From the NCBI GenBank assembly GCA_903831255.1, contig CAIKWZ010000043.1, positions 124,001-188,000 on the forward strand: a stretch of 64,000 bases of DNA, written 5' to 3'. The notes beneath the pieces are model-generated. The model was given only the letters and a program-made list of their open reading frames with translations, was not told where the DNA came from and made no database searches. This document shows positions 17,196-27,068 of the stretch, one piece after another. The stretch's first letter is position 1, and every line of letters starts with the position of its first letter. The stretch is from an uncultured Alphaproteobacteria bacterium. Lineage in GTDB: Bacteria > Pseudomonadota > Alphaproteobacteria > Caulobacterales > Hyphomonadaceae. The position numbers and the translations under genes are program-made.

Positions 17196-18284
17196 ATGCT
17201 CGATCTGAGCGCAGAAACAGCTGTAAGCGCCGCCGGCGCAGCGTTGTGGACGTGGCAGTCTGCAGACGCCTGTCTGTCCATTCGCGCCGAGACCGGGGGG
17301 CCGCTGGCTCATCTGGACGGTCGCTGGGGTCTGGAGGCCTTCACCGACCTGATGGAGACGGGCGCGGCGTCCGCCTCCCTGAGCCGTCTGGCGACAGGGC
17401 GTCTGGGTGAGACGATCGATGCGAGATTGCGCCTGCGCGATGGCCGACGCCTGCGTCTCATCGGCGCTTTCCATGAAGCAGGCCTCGCGCGCGGACTGAT
17501 CGTAACCGGCGAGCGGGCGCAGGCCTCCGGTCTCGATCGCAGTCCCGTCGAGCCGGTGTTCCAGCCGATCCGTCGTCTGACCGATCTGCAGGTGGTGGGC
17601 TTCGAGGCGCTGGCGAGGTTCAGGTCTCCGGAGGGACGTCTCTCGGCGCCGGCCTCTCTCGAGGCGCGTGGGCTCAACGCCGACTGGGCGGCGCTGGCGC
17701 CGACCATGCTCGCCAAATCCGCCTCGGTTCTCGCCTCCCTCCGCGCGGCGGGGCATTCGGTGTTTATGCAGGTCAATCTTTCGGCGGCCGAGATCGCCCA
17801 GCCCCTTCTGGTCGAGCAGATCGCCGACATTATCCGTGAGGCGGAGCTTCCCGACGGGGTGCTGCGGATCGAACTGACCGAACAGGCGGCGCTGAGGGAT
17901 TATGTGGGCGCACTCGGAGCCTTGGCCGCGTTCCGGGCCGCCGGAGCCGGGATCGTCCTGGACGATTTCGGCGCGGGTCACTCCTCCTTCGCCTGGCTGG
18001 CGGAGTTTCCCGCCAACGGGGTGAAGCTGGATCCGCGTCTGGTGCGGATGGCCCGCCAACCCCGCGCCGCCCGGATCGTGGGGGCTCTGACAGCCCTGAT
18101 ACGCGACCTCGGCATGGAGACGACCGCCGAGGGCGTCGAGGATCCGGCCGATGCCGCCGGCCTCATTGAGATCGGTTGCGAGTTCGTGCAGGGCTTCGCC
18201 TACGACATGCCTATGCTGGGTGCGGATCTTCATTACGCCTTCGATCCTCTGGACCTCCCGCCGCAGAGCCGCCCGAACGCCTGA
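17196..18284 (+). CDS. EAL-domain cyclic-di-GMP phosphodiesterase
   Basis: A 362-residue cytoplasmic protein. Residues 1-110 resemble a PAS-like fold without clear cofactor residues. Residues about 118-345 are a full EAL domain. All catalytic residues are visible: Glu137 in FEALARF, Asn in QVNLSAAE, Glu in RIELTE, Asp-Asp in DDFGAGHSS, Lys in VKLD, Glu in AEGVED and Gln in VQGF, so hydrolysis of c-di-GMP is expected. There is no GGDEF partner domain. The gene follows the M16 gene after a hairpin and may have its own promoter. The signal it senses is unknown. Confidence 0.9.
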   Translation: MLDLSAETAVSAAGAALWTWQSADACLSIRAETGGPLAHLDGRWGLEAFTDLMETGAASASLSRLATGRLGETIDARLRLRDGRRLRLIGAFHEAGLARGLIVTGERAQASGLDRSPVEPVFQPIRRLTDLQVVGFEALARFRSPEGRLSAPASLEARGLNADWAALAPTMLAKSASVLASLRAAGHSVFMQVNLSAAEIAQPLLVEQIADIIREAELPDGVLRIELTEQAALRDYVGALGALAAFRAAGAGIVLDDFGAGHSSFAWLAEFPANGVKLDPRLVRMARQPRAARIVGALTALIRDLGMETTAEGVEDPADAAGLIEIGCEFVQGFAYDMPMLGADLHYAFDPLDLPPQSRPNA

Positions 18285-18515
18285 CGGCAGGCTTTGGGAC
18301 GGACCTCTCTGAACCGGCCTTACGGGCGTTTCGGGGCGCGTCCGGAGCGACCACGGTCATCTGGCGGGGTGACGTGCGCCTGCAAATCGGGCAAGAGCTA
18401 CGGATCGGCGACAGGCCGGCTTGATCGGTTCCGTGTTCAGGGGGTCTGAGGACCGCCGGGACGGGCGGGCCGCTTGGGCGTCTGGGCCGGATGGATGGAC
18501 CTGAGGACGGACAGG

Positions 18516-19997
18516 ATGATGCGCACTCCCTATCTCATTGCCGGAGCGACGGGCGACTGGGAGGTTGTGATGGGGCTCGAGGTCCATGCCCAGGTCGCAT
18601 CCCGCTCCAAGCTGTTTTCGGGCGCTTCGACCGCTTTCGGCGCCGACCCTAACACCCACGTCTCTCTGGTCGACGCAGCGCTTCCGGGCATGCTTCCTGT
18701 GCTCAACCGGTTTTGTGTCGAACAGGCGATCCGCACCGGTCTTGGCCTGAATGCGGCCATCAATCTGATGTCGCGTTTCGACCGCAAGAATTACTTCTAT
18801 CCCGATCTCCCGCAGGGCTATCAGATCTCGCAGTACAAGCACCCGATCGTCGGCGAGGGCGCCATCGAGGTTGAGGCGGACGACGGCTATGTTTTCACGG
18901 TCGGCATCGAGCGGCTGCATCTCGAGCAGGACGCCGGGAAGTCCATCCATGATCTCGATCCCAACGCCACCTTCGTCGATCTGAACCGGTCGGGCGTGGC
19001 TCTGATGGAGATCGTCTCGCGCCCCGATATCCGCTCGCCCGCCGAGGCGGCGGCCTATGTCAAGAAGCTCCGTTCGATCCTGATCGCGCTGGGGACGTGC
19101 GATGGAGACATGGAGAAAGGCAATCTCAGGGCCGACGTGAACGTCTCGGTTCGCCGCCCCGGAGCGCCCTACGGAACGCGATGCGAGATCAAGAACGTCA
19201 ACTCCTTCCGCTTCATCATGCAGGCGGCGGAGTATGAAGCGCGACGACAGATCGCGATCCTTGAGGACGGCGGTCAGATCGATCAGGAGACCCGTCTGTA
19301 CAATGCTGAAAAGGGCGAGACCCGGTCGATGCGCTCCAAAGAGGATGCGCACGACTATCGTTACTTCCCCGATCCTGACCTTCTGCCGCTGGTCCTCGAT
19401 GCCGCCTTTGTCGAGAAGATCAGGGCCTCGCTGCCTGAGCTGCCTGACCAGAAGCGCGCCCGTTTTATCGCCCAGTACGGTCTGAAGGACTATGACGCCG
19501 GGGTGATTGCCGCAGATGCGGACAAGTCGGCCTTCTTTGAGAAGGTCGCCGCGGGTCGCGATGCGCGTCTGGCCGCCAACTGGGTCACGCAGGAACTTTT
19601 CGGGTATCTCAACAAGGAAGGTCTCGACCTGTCCGCTTCGCCCGTGAGCGCCGAACAGCTGGGCGGGCTGGTCGATCTCATCGCCAATGCGACCATTTCG
19701 GGAAAGATCGCCAAGGAGGTCTTCGCCCGCATGATCGCAAGCGGAGAGGCGGCTGATGTGATCGTCGAGCGTGAAGGTCTTCGGCAGGTCACCGATACCG
19801 GCGCCATCGAAGCGGTCGTCGACGCCATCATCGCCGCCAATCCTGCGCAGGTGGATCAGGTTCGCGCCCAGCGCGCCCAGGGGCACGAAAAGCCGAAGGC
19901 GCTGGGCTGGTTCGTCGGCCAGATCATGAAGGAATCCGGAGGCAAGGCGAACCCTCAGGCCGTCAACGAGATCCTGCTGAAGAAGCTGGGGCTGTAA
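18516..19997 (+). CDS. gatB: Asp/Glu-tRNA(Asn/Gln) amidotransferase subunit B
   Basis: A 493-residue GatB, the subunit of the GatCAB complex that transamidates Glu-tRNA(Gln) and Asp-tRNA(Asn). Family marks include [51 protein letters not shown], the LHLEQDAGK block and the YqeY-like C-terminal domain. ATG 18516 (tandem ATGATG) has GAGGA at 18503-18507. gatC and gatA are not in the window, as is common in this group. It is flanked by the EAL gene and queA and probably has its own promoter in the 231-nt gap upstream. Confidence 0.96.
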   Translation: MMRTPYLIAGATGDWEVVMGLEVHAQVASRSKLFSGASTAFGADPNTHVSLVDAALPGMLPVLNRFCVEQAIRTGLGLNAAINLMSRFDRKNYFYPDLPQGYQISQYKHPIVGEGAIEVEADDGYVFTVGIERLHLEQDAGKSIHDLDPNATFVDLNRSGVALMEIVSRPDIRSPAEAAAYVKKLRSILIALGTCDGDMEKGNLRADVNVSVRRPGAPYGTRCEIKNVNSFRFIMQAAEYEARRQIAILEDGGQIDQETRLYNAEKGETRSMRSKEDAHDYRYFPDPDLLPLVLDAAFVEKIRASLPELPDQKRARFIAQYGLKDYDAGVIAADADKSAFFEKVAAGRDARLAANWVTQELFGYLNKEGLDLSASPVSAEQLGGLVDLIANATISGKIAKEVFARMIASGEAADVIVEREGLRQVTDTGAIEAVVDAIIAANPAQVDQVRAQRAQGHEKPKALGWFVGQIMKESGGKANPQAVNEILLKKLGL

Positions 19998-20054
19998 CGC
20001 TCGATCCGGCCCTCTCTTGGCGGTGTCGCGAATTGAGGCTATCGGGCCCCTGTC

Positions 20055-21113
20055 ATGCGCGTTTCGGATTTTGACTTCGAACTTCCCGACGACCGGATCG
20101 CCCTGCGTCCGGCTCGACCTCGCGACAGTGCGCGGCTGCTCGTCGTCCGGGGGCCTGAGGGAGCGCTTGAGGATCATCACGTTCGCGACCTCCCGCGCCT
20201 CCTGCGCTCAGGCGACCGCCTGGTCGCAAACGACACGCGCGTTATTTCAGCTGCCCTGAGGGGCAGACGTGAAGCCCGGACGCCGGATGGGGCGGGCTCA
20301 GAGATCGACGTCAATCTTCACCGTCGCGAGGGTCCGGCGGACTGGTCGGCTTTCGCTCGTCCCGCCAAACGTCTGAAGGTCGGCGATCGCGTCGTCTTCA
20401 GTCCCGACCTGGAGGCGCAGGTGACGCGTCGCGGGGAGGGCGGAGAGATCGCGCTGACCTTCAGTCGTGCAGCCGCCGACCTTGATGCGGCGCTTGCGCG
20501 TGTGGGCTCGCCTCCCATTCCTCCCTATATCGCGTCTCGTCGCGCGGTCGACGAACTGGATACGGAAGACTACCAGACCCTGTTCGCCAGCGCTCCGGGA
20601 TCCGTGGCGGCGCCGACGGCTGGACTGCACTTCACGCCAGAGCTCCACGACGCTCTCACGGCCGCGGGCGTCTCACTGTCGCGCCTCACCCTTCACGTCA
20701 ACGCCGGCACCTTTTTGCCCGTGAAGGTCGATCGCACAGAGGACCATGTCATGCATGCCGAGGAGGCGCAGCTCGATGAAGCGACCGCCCGCGAAATTCG
20801 CGAGACGCGAGCAGCAGGCGGTCGTTGCATCGCCATCGGGACGACCGCCCTTCGAACGCTCGAGAGCGCCTCAGCGTCAGGCCGCCTTGAGGCGTTTTCT
20901 GGCGACACCTCGATCTTCATCACGCCCGGCCATGTCTTCCACGGGTGCGATGGGCTCATGACCAATTTTCACCTTCCGCGTTCGACCCTCTTCATGCTGG
21001 TCTGCGCTCTGATGGGGTTGGAGACCATGAAACGCGCTTACGCTCACGCCATCGACCGGGAGTATCGTTTCTATTCCTACGGCGATGCCTGCCTGCTGCT
21101 TCCTCATGGGTGA
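20055..21113 (+). CDS. queA: tRNA preQ1(34) S-adenosylmethionine ribosyltransferase-isomerase
   Basis: A 352-residue QueA, which transfers and isomerises the ribosyl part of SAM onto preQ1 at tRNA position 34 to give epoxyqueuosine. Conserved blocks are [30 protein letters not shown], the long GLHFTPEL segment, [10 protein letters not shown] and the C-terminal [17 protein letters not shown]. Length is normal. It overlaps tgt by 8 nt, so the two queuosine steps are made together. Confidence 0.96.
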   Translation: MRVSDFDFELPDDRIALRPARPRDSARLLVVRGPEGALEDHHVRDLPRLLRSGDRLVANDTRVISAALRGRREARTPDGAGSEIDVNLHRREGPADWSAFARPAKRLKVGDRVVFSPDLEAQVTRRGEGGEIALTFSRAAADLDAALARVGSPPIPPYIASRRAVDELDTEDYQTLFASAPGSVAAPTAGLHFTPELHDALTAAGVSLSRLTLHVNAGTFLPVKVDRTEDHVMHAEEAQLDEATAREIRETRAAGGRCIAIGTTALRTLESASASGRLEAFSGDTSIFITPGHVFHGCDGLMTNFHLPRSTLFMLVCALMGLETMKRAYAHAIDREYRFYSYGDACLLLPHG

Positions 21114-22230
21114 GTTTCCCTTCCATATCGACGGCCGGGAGGGTGAGGCCCGCACGGGGCGCCTCGAGACCCCACGCGGCGTCATTCGCACCCCGGCCTT
21201 CATGCCTGTAGGCACCGCCGGAACCGTCAAGGCGCTCTATCCCGAGCAGGTCCGCGGCGCAGGCGCAGATATTCTCCTGGGAAACACCTACCATCTGATG
21301 CTTCGGCCAGGAGCCGAACGCGTGCGTCGCCTCGGCGGGCTGCACCGTTTCATGCGCTGGCCTCATCCCATTCTCACCGACAGCGGCGGCTATCAGGTCT
21401 TCTCTCTCTCCGGTCTGCGCAAGATGACCGAGGAGGGCGTATCCTTCGCCTCTCATCTGGACGGCTCGAAGCATCTCCTGACCCCTGAACGCTCCATCGA
21501 GATCCAGGCCGATCTTCTGGGCGCGGATATCTCCATGCAGCTCGACGAGTGCACTCCCTATCCGTGCGAGCCGGAGGCGGCGGCGGCCTCCATGCGTCTG
21601 TCGGCGCGCTGGGGCGAGCGCTCGAAGGCTGCGTTCGGCCAGAGGGAGGCTCAGGCTCTGTTCGGCATTGTTCAGGGATCCGTTTATCCCGATCTGCGGC
21701 GCGAGAGCGTCGAGCGCGTGGTGTCGACGGGATTTGACGGATACGCCATTGGCGGCCTGGCCGTCGGCGAGGGTCATGAGGCGATGTGCGAGACGCTCGA
21801 CCTCACCGCCCCTTTGCTTCCTCAGGCGCGTCCCCGCTATCTGATGGGGGTGGGTAAGCCGATCGATCTTCTCGAAGCGGTGGCCCGCGGCGTCGACATG
21901 TTCGACTGCGTCCTGCCGACGAGATCAGGGCGACATGGTCAGGCATGGACGTGGGCAGGTCCCGTCAATCTCAAGAATGCGCGGTTCGCTGAAGATGAGA
22001 GCCCGCTCGATGAGACCTCAGCCTGTCCGGCTTCCCGCGACTACTCGCGCGCCTATCTCCATCACCTCATCAGGTCTGAAGAATATCTGGGGTCCATGCT
22101 CCTCACCTGGCACAATACCGCCTTCTTCCAGGCGCTGATGGCGAAGATGCGCGCCGCCATCGCCGCGGGAGAATTCAAGGCCTTGCGCGCGGACCTCAGG
22201 GCGGCGTGGTCGCCTCAGTCGGCGCCCTGA
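21106..22230 (+). CDS. tgt: tRNA-guanine transglycosylase with a reduced zinc site
   Basis: A 374-residue Tgt, which swaps guanine 34 for preQ1 in tRNAs with GUN anticodons. Catalytic Asp92 (TDSGGYQVF) and nucleophile Asp267 (MFDCVLPTR) are present, as are the GGLAVGEG loop and the C-terminal YSRAYLHHL. The usual zinc motif CxCxxC...H is altered: the first and third cysteines are Ser305 and Ser310 (SACPAS), while Cys307 and His336 remain. ATG 21106 gives the normal N-terminus; an upstream start at 21085 is unlikely. Its 3' end overlaps the convergent lipoprotein gene by 16 nt. Confidence 0.95.
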   Translation: MGEFPFHIDGREGEARTGRLETPRGVIRTPAFMPVGTAGTVKALYPEQVRGAGADILLGNTYHLMLRPGAERVRRLGGLHRFMRWPHPILTDSGGYQVFSLSGLRKMTEEGVSFASHLDGSKHLLTPERSIEIQADLLGADISMQLDECTPYPCEPEAAAASMRLSARWGERSKAAFGQREAQALFGIVQGSVYPDLRRESVERVVSTGFDGYAIGGLAVGEGHEAMCETLDLTAPLLPQARPRYLMGVGKPIDLLEAVARGVDMFDCVLPTRSGRHGQAWTWAGPVNLKNARFAEDESPLDETSACPASRDYSRAYLHHLIRSEEYLGSMLLTWHNTAFFQALMAKMRAAIAAGEFKALRADLRAAWSPQSAP

Positions 22231-22844
22231 GCGCGGCGATATTCGATCGTCGGCTCTCGTCTCGAAATCACATTTCTCGAGATCGGAGCCGCCGGCGGCT
22301 CGCACTCCAGCATGGCTCCCAGCCCCTTGAGATAGGCGCGGCGTCTCATCCCGGTCTCATAGGCCGCCCGCAGCTTCTTCTCGTGTGCGCTGGCGCCTGT
22401 GGCCTGACGCACGAGCGAGCGATAGGGAATGAACCCGCTGAGGGTTGAGGCGACCTCGCCGAGGGCGGCGTCGGCCGCTGTATCGCCGGCCTTCTGGTCG
22501 AGGCGATCTTCCGGGGGCGCTTCGGCGTCCGAATCAGGACCCAGAATGAAAGTGAGCGCCGTGACCTGCCGGGCGATTGTCTCACAGGTTTTCGGGCTGA
22601 CCGCCTCATAGGGCGAGGAAAGCGCCTCCAGCAGGGGCGGGATCGGGGTCCTTCTGAGGTTCAGATCGTTGAGCGGAGAGAGGGCGGCGTCGGTCAAACC
22701 CTCTCCTGTTCGGGAGAACGCCCGGTCGAGCCCGCTATCGCCGGGCTGGACCGGCGCTTCAGGCTTCGCCGGGGTGCTGGAGCAAGCCGTCGCCAGCAAG
22801 GCGCACCCTGCGGCGATCAGTCCGACAAGGTTGGTGTTTCGCAT
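22215..22844 (-). CDS. Lipoprotein of unknown function
   Basis: A 209-residue protein with a lipoprotein signal ([21 protein letters not shown], lipid cysteine at 21) followed by a Ser/Pro linker. The body is helical, with [24 protein letters not shown] and [37 protein letters not shown] do not recognise a named family. It resembles small envelope lipoproteins kept next to tgt in some alphaproteobacteria. No catalytic residues are apparent. It overlaps the tgt 3' end in a convergent manner. Confidence 0.75.
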   Translation of the reverse strand: MRNTNLVGLIAAGCALLATACSSTPAKPEAPVQPGDSGLDRAFSRTGEGLTDAALSPLNDLNLRRTPIPPLLEALSSPYEAVSPKTCETIARQVTALTFILGPDSDAEAPPEDRLDQKAGDTAADAALGEVASTLSGFIPYRSLVRQATGASAHEKKLRAAYETGMRRRAYLKGLGAMLECEPPAAPISRNVISRREPTIEYRRAQGAD

Positions 22845-22993
22845 GACCCAAACGACCTCCGGATCGGATCTTCAGGGATATATGAAGCAAAGTTGCGGCG
22901 GCATACGGGCGGAGGCGTCGTTTTTCGAAGAAATGTCGAACATCCTTCGTTGACCGGGAGGGAATCGATCACTAGGTTCCGCCGATCTTAAGA

Positions 22994-23069
22994 GAGCCCG
23001 TAGCTCAGTCGGTAGAGCAGTTGACTTTTAATCAACGGGTCACAGGTTCGATTCCTGTCGGGCTCACCA
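22994..23069 (+). tRNA. tRNA-Lys (UUU)
   Basis: A 76-nt cloverleaf with encoded CCA. Acceptor arms GAGCCCG (22994-23000) and CGGGCTC (23059-23065) pair fully. D-arm TAGCTCAGTCGGTAGAGCA, anticodon loop CTTTTAA with anticodon TTT at 23027-23029, and TPsiC loop GTTCGATTC are all normal. It reads UUU for lysine. Its 3' side borders a decayed mobile islet. Confidence 0.97.
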
Positions 23070-23123
23070 ATCGTTTCAATACGATAAAGAGATCAGAAAT
23101 CCCACTGAGCGGGATCATCGGGA

Positions 23124-23458
23124 TCATCGCAGCGCCCTCAGCGTCGCGGTCGCCAATCAGGGCGAGGGTGTTTCCGACACGCTGATACGGCTTTCGGCAA
23201 ACCCGGTCAGCATCACACACGCCCCCTCTCCGCCGGGGTTGGGATCGACGGGTTCGGCTATCTTCACGCGCGTAACGTCAGACCTGGATTTGATCTGACG
23301 CTGCAGGTGTAAATCTGTCCGGTCGATACCCTGAACTGTCGCGCAACCTCGCTGACCAACGCACATGGGGCAAAAGCCGCCGCCAGAAACGCGTCGCGTT
23401 CCTGCCTGCTCCAGCGTCGCGGCCGCTCAGCATCGTTCACAAGCATCACGTCGGTCAT
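23124..23458 (-). pseudogene. IS66-family orfA remnant with truncated orfB start
   Basis: The minus strand starts MTDVMLVNDAERPRRWSRQE, then carries a helix-turn-helix (SEVARQFRVSTGQIYT) as in IS66 OrfA. The frame is lost near 23310 and continues one frame over as RQIKSRSDVTRVKIAEP...RISVSETPSP. A TGA at 23157-23159 interrupts it before LATATLRALR, the usual OrfA end, whose stop overlaps an ATG at 23127-23125 beginning MIPM, as in IS66 OrfB. Nothing of OrfB remains past about 23075. So this is a two-lesion orfA plus the first codons of orfB, inactive. Confidence 0.7.
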
Positions 23459-23775
23459 GACTGGAAGCCTGCTCCGCCCTTTTTGAGGTCCTCACGACAT
23501 CAGAGTCCCGGCAGACTTATTCCTCTGCCGGGCCGGTCTTGAAGGACGCATGCCGCTCGCTCGAATGCTTGCTGCATTCGGCGAGCCATCAGTGGATTGT
23601 CCCGCCTGCAAGTATGCGAGGCGCCCGCTGACGCACGGTTCGGCGCTTGAGTTGTCGCGCCGTCCCGACCATGGGTTCTTTGATCGGGCCGTGGACTTTG
23701 TGATGGACGCCGTCGAAGGAGCTTTTGCTCAGACACAGGCGAAGGGATCGCAGAGCATCCAACGCGCTGAGCCTT
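23459..23775. other. Gene-free stretch in the islet
   Basis: I see no supported gene here. Short open frames exist on both strands but have no recognisable motifs. The stretch lies between the IS66 remnant and the toxin gene and may be decayed mobile-element DNA. No terminal inverted repeat could be picked out by eye. Confidence 0.4.
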
Positions 23776-24204
23776 CTAAGCCTCCCACGGGTTGACAAGC
23801 GTAATGCCGAGTCCAGAAAAATCGCCACTATTGCGTGTCGCCAGGTCAAGTCCGTAGGCGAGCGCGACACCTGCAATCTGCAGGTCTGCGAGCTTGTTGG
23901 GAATTTGGTGGAGACCGAGCCCTTGGACTCGTGCTTGACCGAGCAGCTTCGCCGCTGCTTGCGCAGCCGCCGCGTCGAAGGCGTATACCCGGCTGCCAAA
24001 GCGCCGGATCGTGCGTGTGATGGCGTTCGCCAGGGTATCCTTTCGCCGGCCGGATTCGAGCAGCGCGGCCCCTGCCTCAAGCTCGAAGATCGTTATGCTC
24101 GAGATTGCCGCGTTGGCGTGGTTTGCATTCAACCAGCTCACGACGTTTGGCGAAGGCGCCGGCCTCAGCGCTTCCGAGATCACGTTCGTATCCAGCAGGA
24201 TCAT
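23776..24204 (-). CDS. PIN-domain toxin (FitB/VapC type)
   Basis: A 142-residue PIN-domain ribonuclease toxin. The acidic metal ligands are Asp5 (MILLDTNVISE), Glu41 or Glu43 (FELEAG), Asp107 (LADLQIAG) and Asp128 (NSGDFSGLG), all in place, so it should be active. The C-terminus VNPWEA is typical of the FitB subgroup. These toxins cleave tRNA or rRNA when released from their antitoxin. The start overlaps the antitoxin stop as ATGA. It sits in a decayed islet next to tRNA-Lys, a usual home for such modules. Confidence 0.92.
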   Translation of the reverse strand: MILLDTNVISEALRPAPSPNVVSWLNANHANAAISSITIFELEAGAALLESGRRKDTLANAITRTIRRFGSRVYAFDAAAAQAAAKLLGQARVQGLGLHQIPNKLADLQIAGVALAYGLDLATRNSGDFSGLGITLVNPWEA

Positions 24205-24458
24205 TCCAGATGCGCCGGTCGCACAGGCGCAGACCTGAGCAGGTCCAAGGTTTCATCGAGGTCGAAGCCTGGCCTCGAAATCGCCACCAGCCAGTCGCCA
24301 AACGGCTCTGCGTCGTCGGGCGACTCGGCCTCTTCGCGCGCTAGCTTGTCGAGCGCATCGCGCAAGTCCGCTTCAAGACTCCTGCCGCGCCGCTCAGCCC
24401 GAAGCCGGAGCAGCTCCTTGGTCGCTTCATCGACCTTGCGGATCAGAATGTCGGCCAT
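24201..24458 (-). CDS. FitA-like ribbon-helix-helix antitoxin
   Basis: An 85-residue antitoxin. The N-terminal ADILIRKVDEATKELLRLRA forms a ribbon-helix-helix DNA-binding motif of the FitA type. RGRSLEADLRDALDKLA is the second helix, and the acidic C-terminal tail (SPDDAEPFGDWL, DLDETLDLL) should wrap the toxin. ATG 24458 is chosen over 24488 because the RHH begins right there and GAGGGTCC lies upstream. It is expected to bind the toxin and repress its own operon. Confidence 0.88.
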   Translation of the reverse strand: MADILIRKVDEATKELLRLRAERRGRSLEADLRDALDKLAREEAESPDDAEPFGDWLVAISRPGFDLDETLDLLRSAPVRPAHLE

Positions 24459-24589
24459 GGGACCCTCATTAGAGCCTCTAGATATCATGATAGCAGGACT
24501 CGCTCAAGCACTGGCGGACCGGCTCTGTGATCGGCCCCGCCGGGTGATCCAGGTCGATGGTTAGTTCATCGTCAGCTTGAGACCCGTAG

Positions 24590-24795
24590 TCGGGGCGTGG
24601 CCGGCGGAGCGCTTGGCGCTCGCGGAGCCGCACATGCCCGGCTGACGCCGGCGTGAACACCTGCGCATAAGGTGCGCGACAACCGAGCGATGCATGAGGC
24701 CGCACTGTGTTGAAGTGCCGACGCCAGGCCCCATGAACACGCGAGTTTTTTCGTGCGGCTAGAAGGTCTCGCCGTTGAGACGCTCCCGCGCCCAT
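24590..24795 (-). pseudogene. IS3-family transposase C-terminal remnant
   Basis: The minus strand encodes RRDLLAARKNSRVHGAWRRH followed by FNTVRPHASLGCRAP, the C-terminal end of an IS3-family OrfB integrase core (usual form: WRRHYNTVRPHSSLGYR). Everything upstream, including the DDE acidic residues except possibly the last glutamate region, is missing. It is a fragment, probably left by a deletion or by the insertion of neighbouring sequence. Limits are approximate. Confidence 0.7.
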
Positions 24796-25314
24796 TTTCT
24801 GTTGGTAAAAACGCTTCGCGGACCGTCATGAGCACGTGAGCCCGCCCGACGATGCCGGAGCCGCAGGTGGCAACATCATAGGTCAGGGTGATCATCCTCA
24901 TTATAAAGCTCCCTCAGCGTACGCCCCAGCAGGAGAGGGCGACAGCATTCAACTGGCGGAGGGTCAGCGCGAGGATCCTTCGCCTCATCGTCCAGCCCCC
25001 GCAGAAAGATTGCCTCCTGTGCGGCTGGATGCGCCAGGAAGACAATGATTTCCTTGGGTCGCATTCGACCGCCCTGCTTGATCAGGGCCTCACGAGAGGC
25101 CGCTTAGAGCCGATCAGATTAGACCGGTTCATTCGCCGTAAGATAACGTTTGGCTGCAACGTGCAGGGCAACCGTCCCGGCCATGCCGGCCCCGAAGCAG
25201 GCGCGCACAATGGTCCCGGAGGCGCGAGGGTGCGGATCGATCCGGGCTTGTTCGTTTGGCTGATCCCTCCTAAGCCGGATCCCATCTTGATGGGACGCAC
25301 AGGGAGAAGACGTC
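24796..25314. other. Gene-free stretch before the esterase gene
   Basis: No supported gene. Open frames on either strand lack motifs, and the one reaching into the esterase gene is in the wrong frame there. Composition looks less GC-rich than the genes around it. It probably contains the rest of the decayed islet and, at its right end, the esterase promoter; GGGAGAAG at 25300-25307 serves as the ribosome site for ATG 25315. Confidence 0.4.
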
Positions 25315-27039
25315 ATGTCACGTGGGTTCAGTCTGGTCGGACGTGCTGCGACAGTCTCATGCGTCCTTGTGTCGGCGCTGGCCCTCAGCGCATGCGCGGG
25401 TCTCGGTGTCGCCGGATCTACCGGGGGAGGGGCGTCGGCATCGGACCTGACGGTTTCGACCGCTTATGGATCGGTGACAGGCGTGGATCGCGGCGCGATG
25501 CGATCCTTTTTCGCCATTCCTTATGCCGCGCCGCCTGTAGGCGATCTTCGCTGGCGCCCGCCGGTCCCGCCCAGTCCATGGTCAGTTGCGCGCGCGGAGA
25601 CAGTCTCCGGCGCCTCGTGCCTTCAGACAGGCGGCTCACCGTTTCGTGCGGGCGGAGACAGCGAGGACTGTCTCTATCTGGATGTGCACGCGCCTGAAGG
25701 GAAAGGACCCTTCCCGGTGATGGTGTGGATCCATGGCGGAGCTTTCCAGACGGGAGGCGCATCGGGTTACGCAGACCCCTCCGACCTGACCGCTCGCGGT
25801 GTGATCGTCGTTGCGATCAACTACAGGCTCGGCGCAGCGGGCTTCCTGGCTCATCCTGCCCTGCGCGATGCGGATGGCGATGTCGGCAATTACGGCATGA
25901 TGGATCAGCAGGCCGCCCTGGCCTGGGTCCGATCGAACATAGCCTCGTTCGGGGGCGATCCGTCCAATGTCACGATCTTCGGGGAGTCGGCCGGCGGGTT
26001 CAGCGTGCTGACCCATCTGGCCTCGTCCCGTTCAAAGGGGCTGTTCGACAAGGCGATCATTCAGAGCGGGGCCTATGGCGTCAACGACCAGCTGACCAAG
26101 GCGCAGAACGAGGCGCGCGGAGAGGCGACGCTCGCCAAATCCCAGATGACGGCGGCTCTTGCTGAAGCCTGTCCGTCAGGAGTGACGGCAGAGTGTCTCC
26201 GCGCTCTGCCTGAACCCGTTGTGCGCGGTCCGTTGATGACGGCCTACGCCTCGGCCGTCGCCAATCCGATCCCTTCAGTCGACGGCAAGGTGCTTCCCCG
26301 GTCGATCAAGGAGATCTTCGCATCCGGAGACGATAACCGCGTCCCGGTCGTCAATGGGTCCAATGAGGATGAGAACCTTCTCTTCATGGCGATCACGGAG
26401 CTTGGGCGTCGCACGGCTGCAAATCCCCCCAAACTCGACCCTCAGGATCGGAGTTTCCTGATGTCTGCGGGCGTTTATGTCATGGGCGCCCGCGCCATGA
26501 GCGGCCAGATGGGCGTTCCGGCCGCCGACCTCACGGACACACACTATCCTCTCTCCCGGTTCGGCGCGGACGAGGCGCTTCGTCCGACCCTCGCCATGGC
26601 GGCTGCAGGAACCGACAGCACCTTCTCCTGCAACGGTCTCAACGTGTCGCGCCGCATCGCCTCCCGCGGCGCTCCGGTCTACATGTACGAGTTCAGGGAC
26701 CAGACCGCGCTGCCGATCGTCGGAACGATCGAGGGAAGATATTCGGTGAGCTTTCCCCAGGGGGCGGCGCACGCGGCGGAGCTGCCTTATCTTTTCAACA
26801 TGGCGGATCTGGGTAATGCGGAGCGCGCCAAGCTGAAGCAGGCCATGGTCGGCTACTGGACATCCTTCGCCCGGACCGGAAACCCCAACGAGCGCGGGCT
26901 TCCTGAATGGAAACCCTTTGCGTCAGGCGCGCTCCAGGCGCTCGATGTTGAAAGCGCCGGCGGGGTAGGCTCGATGCCGGTCTCGGAGTTCTCCGCCAGT
27001 CATCTGTGCGACACGGCGTGGTCACGGCTTACTTTCTAG
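25315..27039 (+). CDS. Type-B carboxylesterase lipoprotein
   Basis: A 574-residue alpha/beta-hydrolase of the carboxylesterase type-B family, exported and lipid-anchored (signal ending LALSAC). The catalytic serine is in FGESAGGFS, the acid in SNEDENLLF and the histidine in QGAAHAAELPYLF. EDCLYLDVHAPEG and MVWIHGGAFQTGG (oxyanion hole) are conserved. It hydrolyses carboxylic esters; the physiological substrate is unknown. It faces the beta-propeller phytase tail to tail, 29 nt apart, and another esterase of the same family lies beyond that. A type II secretion locus follows downstream. Confidence 0.9.
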   Translation: MSRGFSLVGRAATVSCVLVSALALSACAGLGVAGSTGGGASASDLTVSTAYGSVTGVDRGAMRSFFAIPYAAPPVGDLRWRPPVPPSPWSVARAETVSGASCLQTGGSPFRAGGDSEDCLYLDVHAPEGKGPFPVMVWIHGGAFQTGGASGYADPSDLTARGVIVVAINYRLGAAGFLAHPALRDADGDVGNYGMMDQQAALAWVRSNIASFGGDPSNVTIFGESAGGFSVLTHLASSRSKGLFDKAIIQSGAYGVNDQLTKAQNEARGEATLAKSQMTAALAEACPSGVTAECLRALPEPVVRGPLMTAYASAVANPIPSVDGKVLPRSIKEIFASGDDNRVPVVNGSNEDENLLFMAITELGRRTAANPPKLDPQDRSFLMSAGVYVMGARAMSGQMGVPAADLTDTHYPLSRFGADEALRPTLAMAAAGTDSTFSCNGLNVSRRIASRGAPVYMYEFRDQTALPIVGTIEGRYSVSFPQGAAHAAELPYLFNMADLGNAERAKLKQAMVGYWTSFARTGNPNERGLPEWKPFASGALQALDVESAGGVGSMPVSEFSASHLCDTAWSRLTF

Positions 27040-27068
27040 AAGCATAGAGTCTTCGCCGCGGCAGGATA

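Noticed and set aside
16434-18233. 599-codon open frame opposite the M16 and EAL genes
   Set aside because: Antisense of two well-supported genes; sequence is rich in Arg, Gly, Pro and His without any domain. High GC content makes such frames long by chance.
18357-20180. 607-codon open frame opposite gatB
   Set aside because: Mirror of a conserved gene; no motif, composition typical of a shadow frame.
23032-23220. Small minus-strand open frame ending in SPTGIEPVTR
   Set aside because: It reads through the antisense of the tRNA-Lys 3' half, a well-known false ORF type; the upstream part belongs to the IS66 orfB remnant.
22994-25314. Genomic island with integrase and att repeat at tRNA-Lys
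   Set aside because: No integrase gene and no second copy of the tRNA 3' end seen by eye; only IS remnants and a toxin-antitoxin pair.
24888-25697. 269-codon plus-strand frame overlapping the esterase start
   Set aside because: It runs out of frame through the esterase signal peptide and catalytic region, and its own first part has no motif or good ribosome site.
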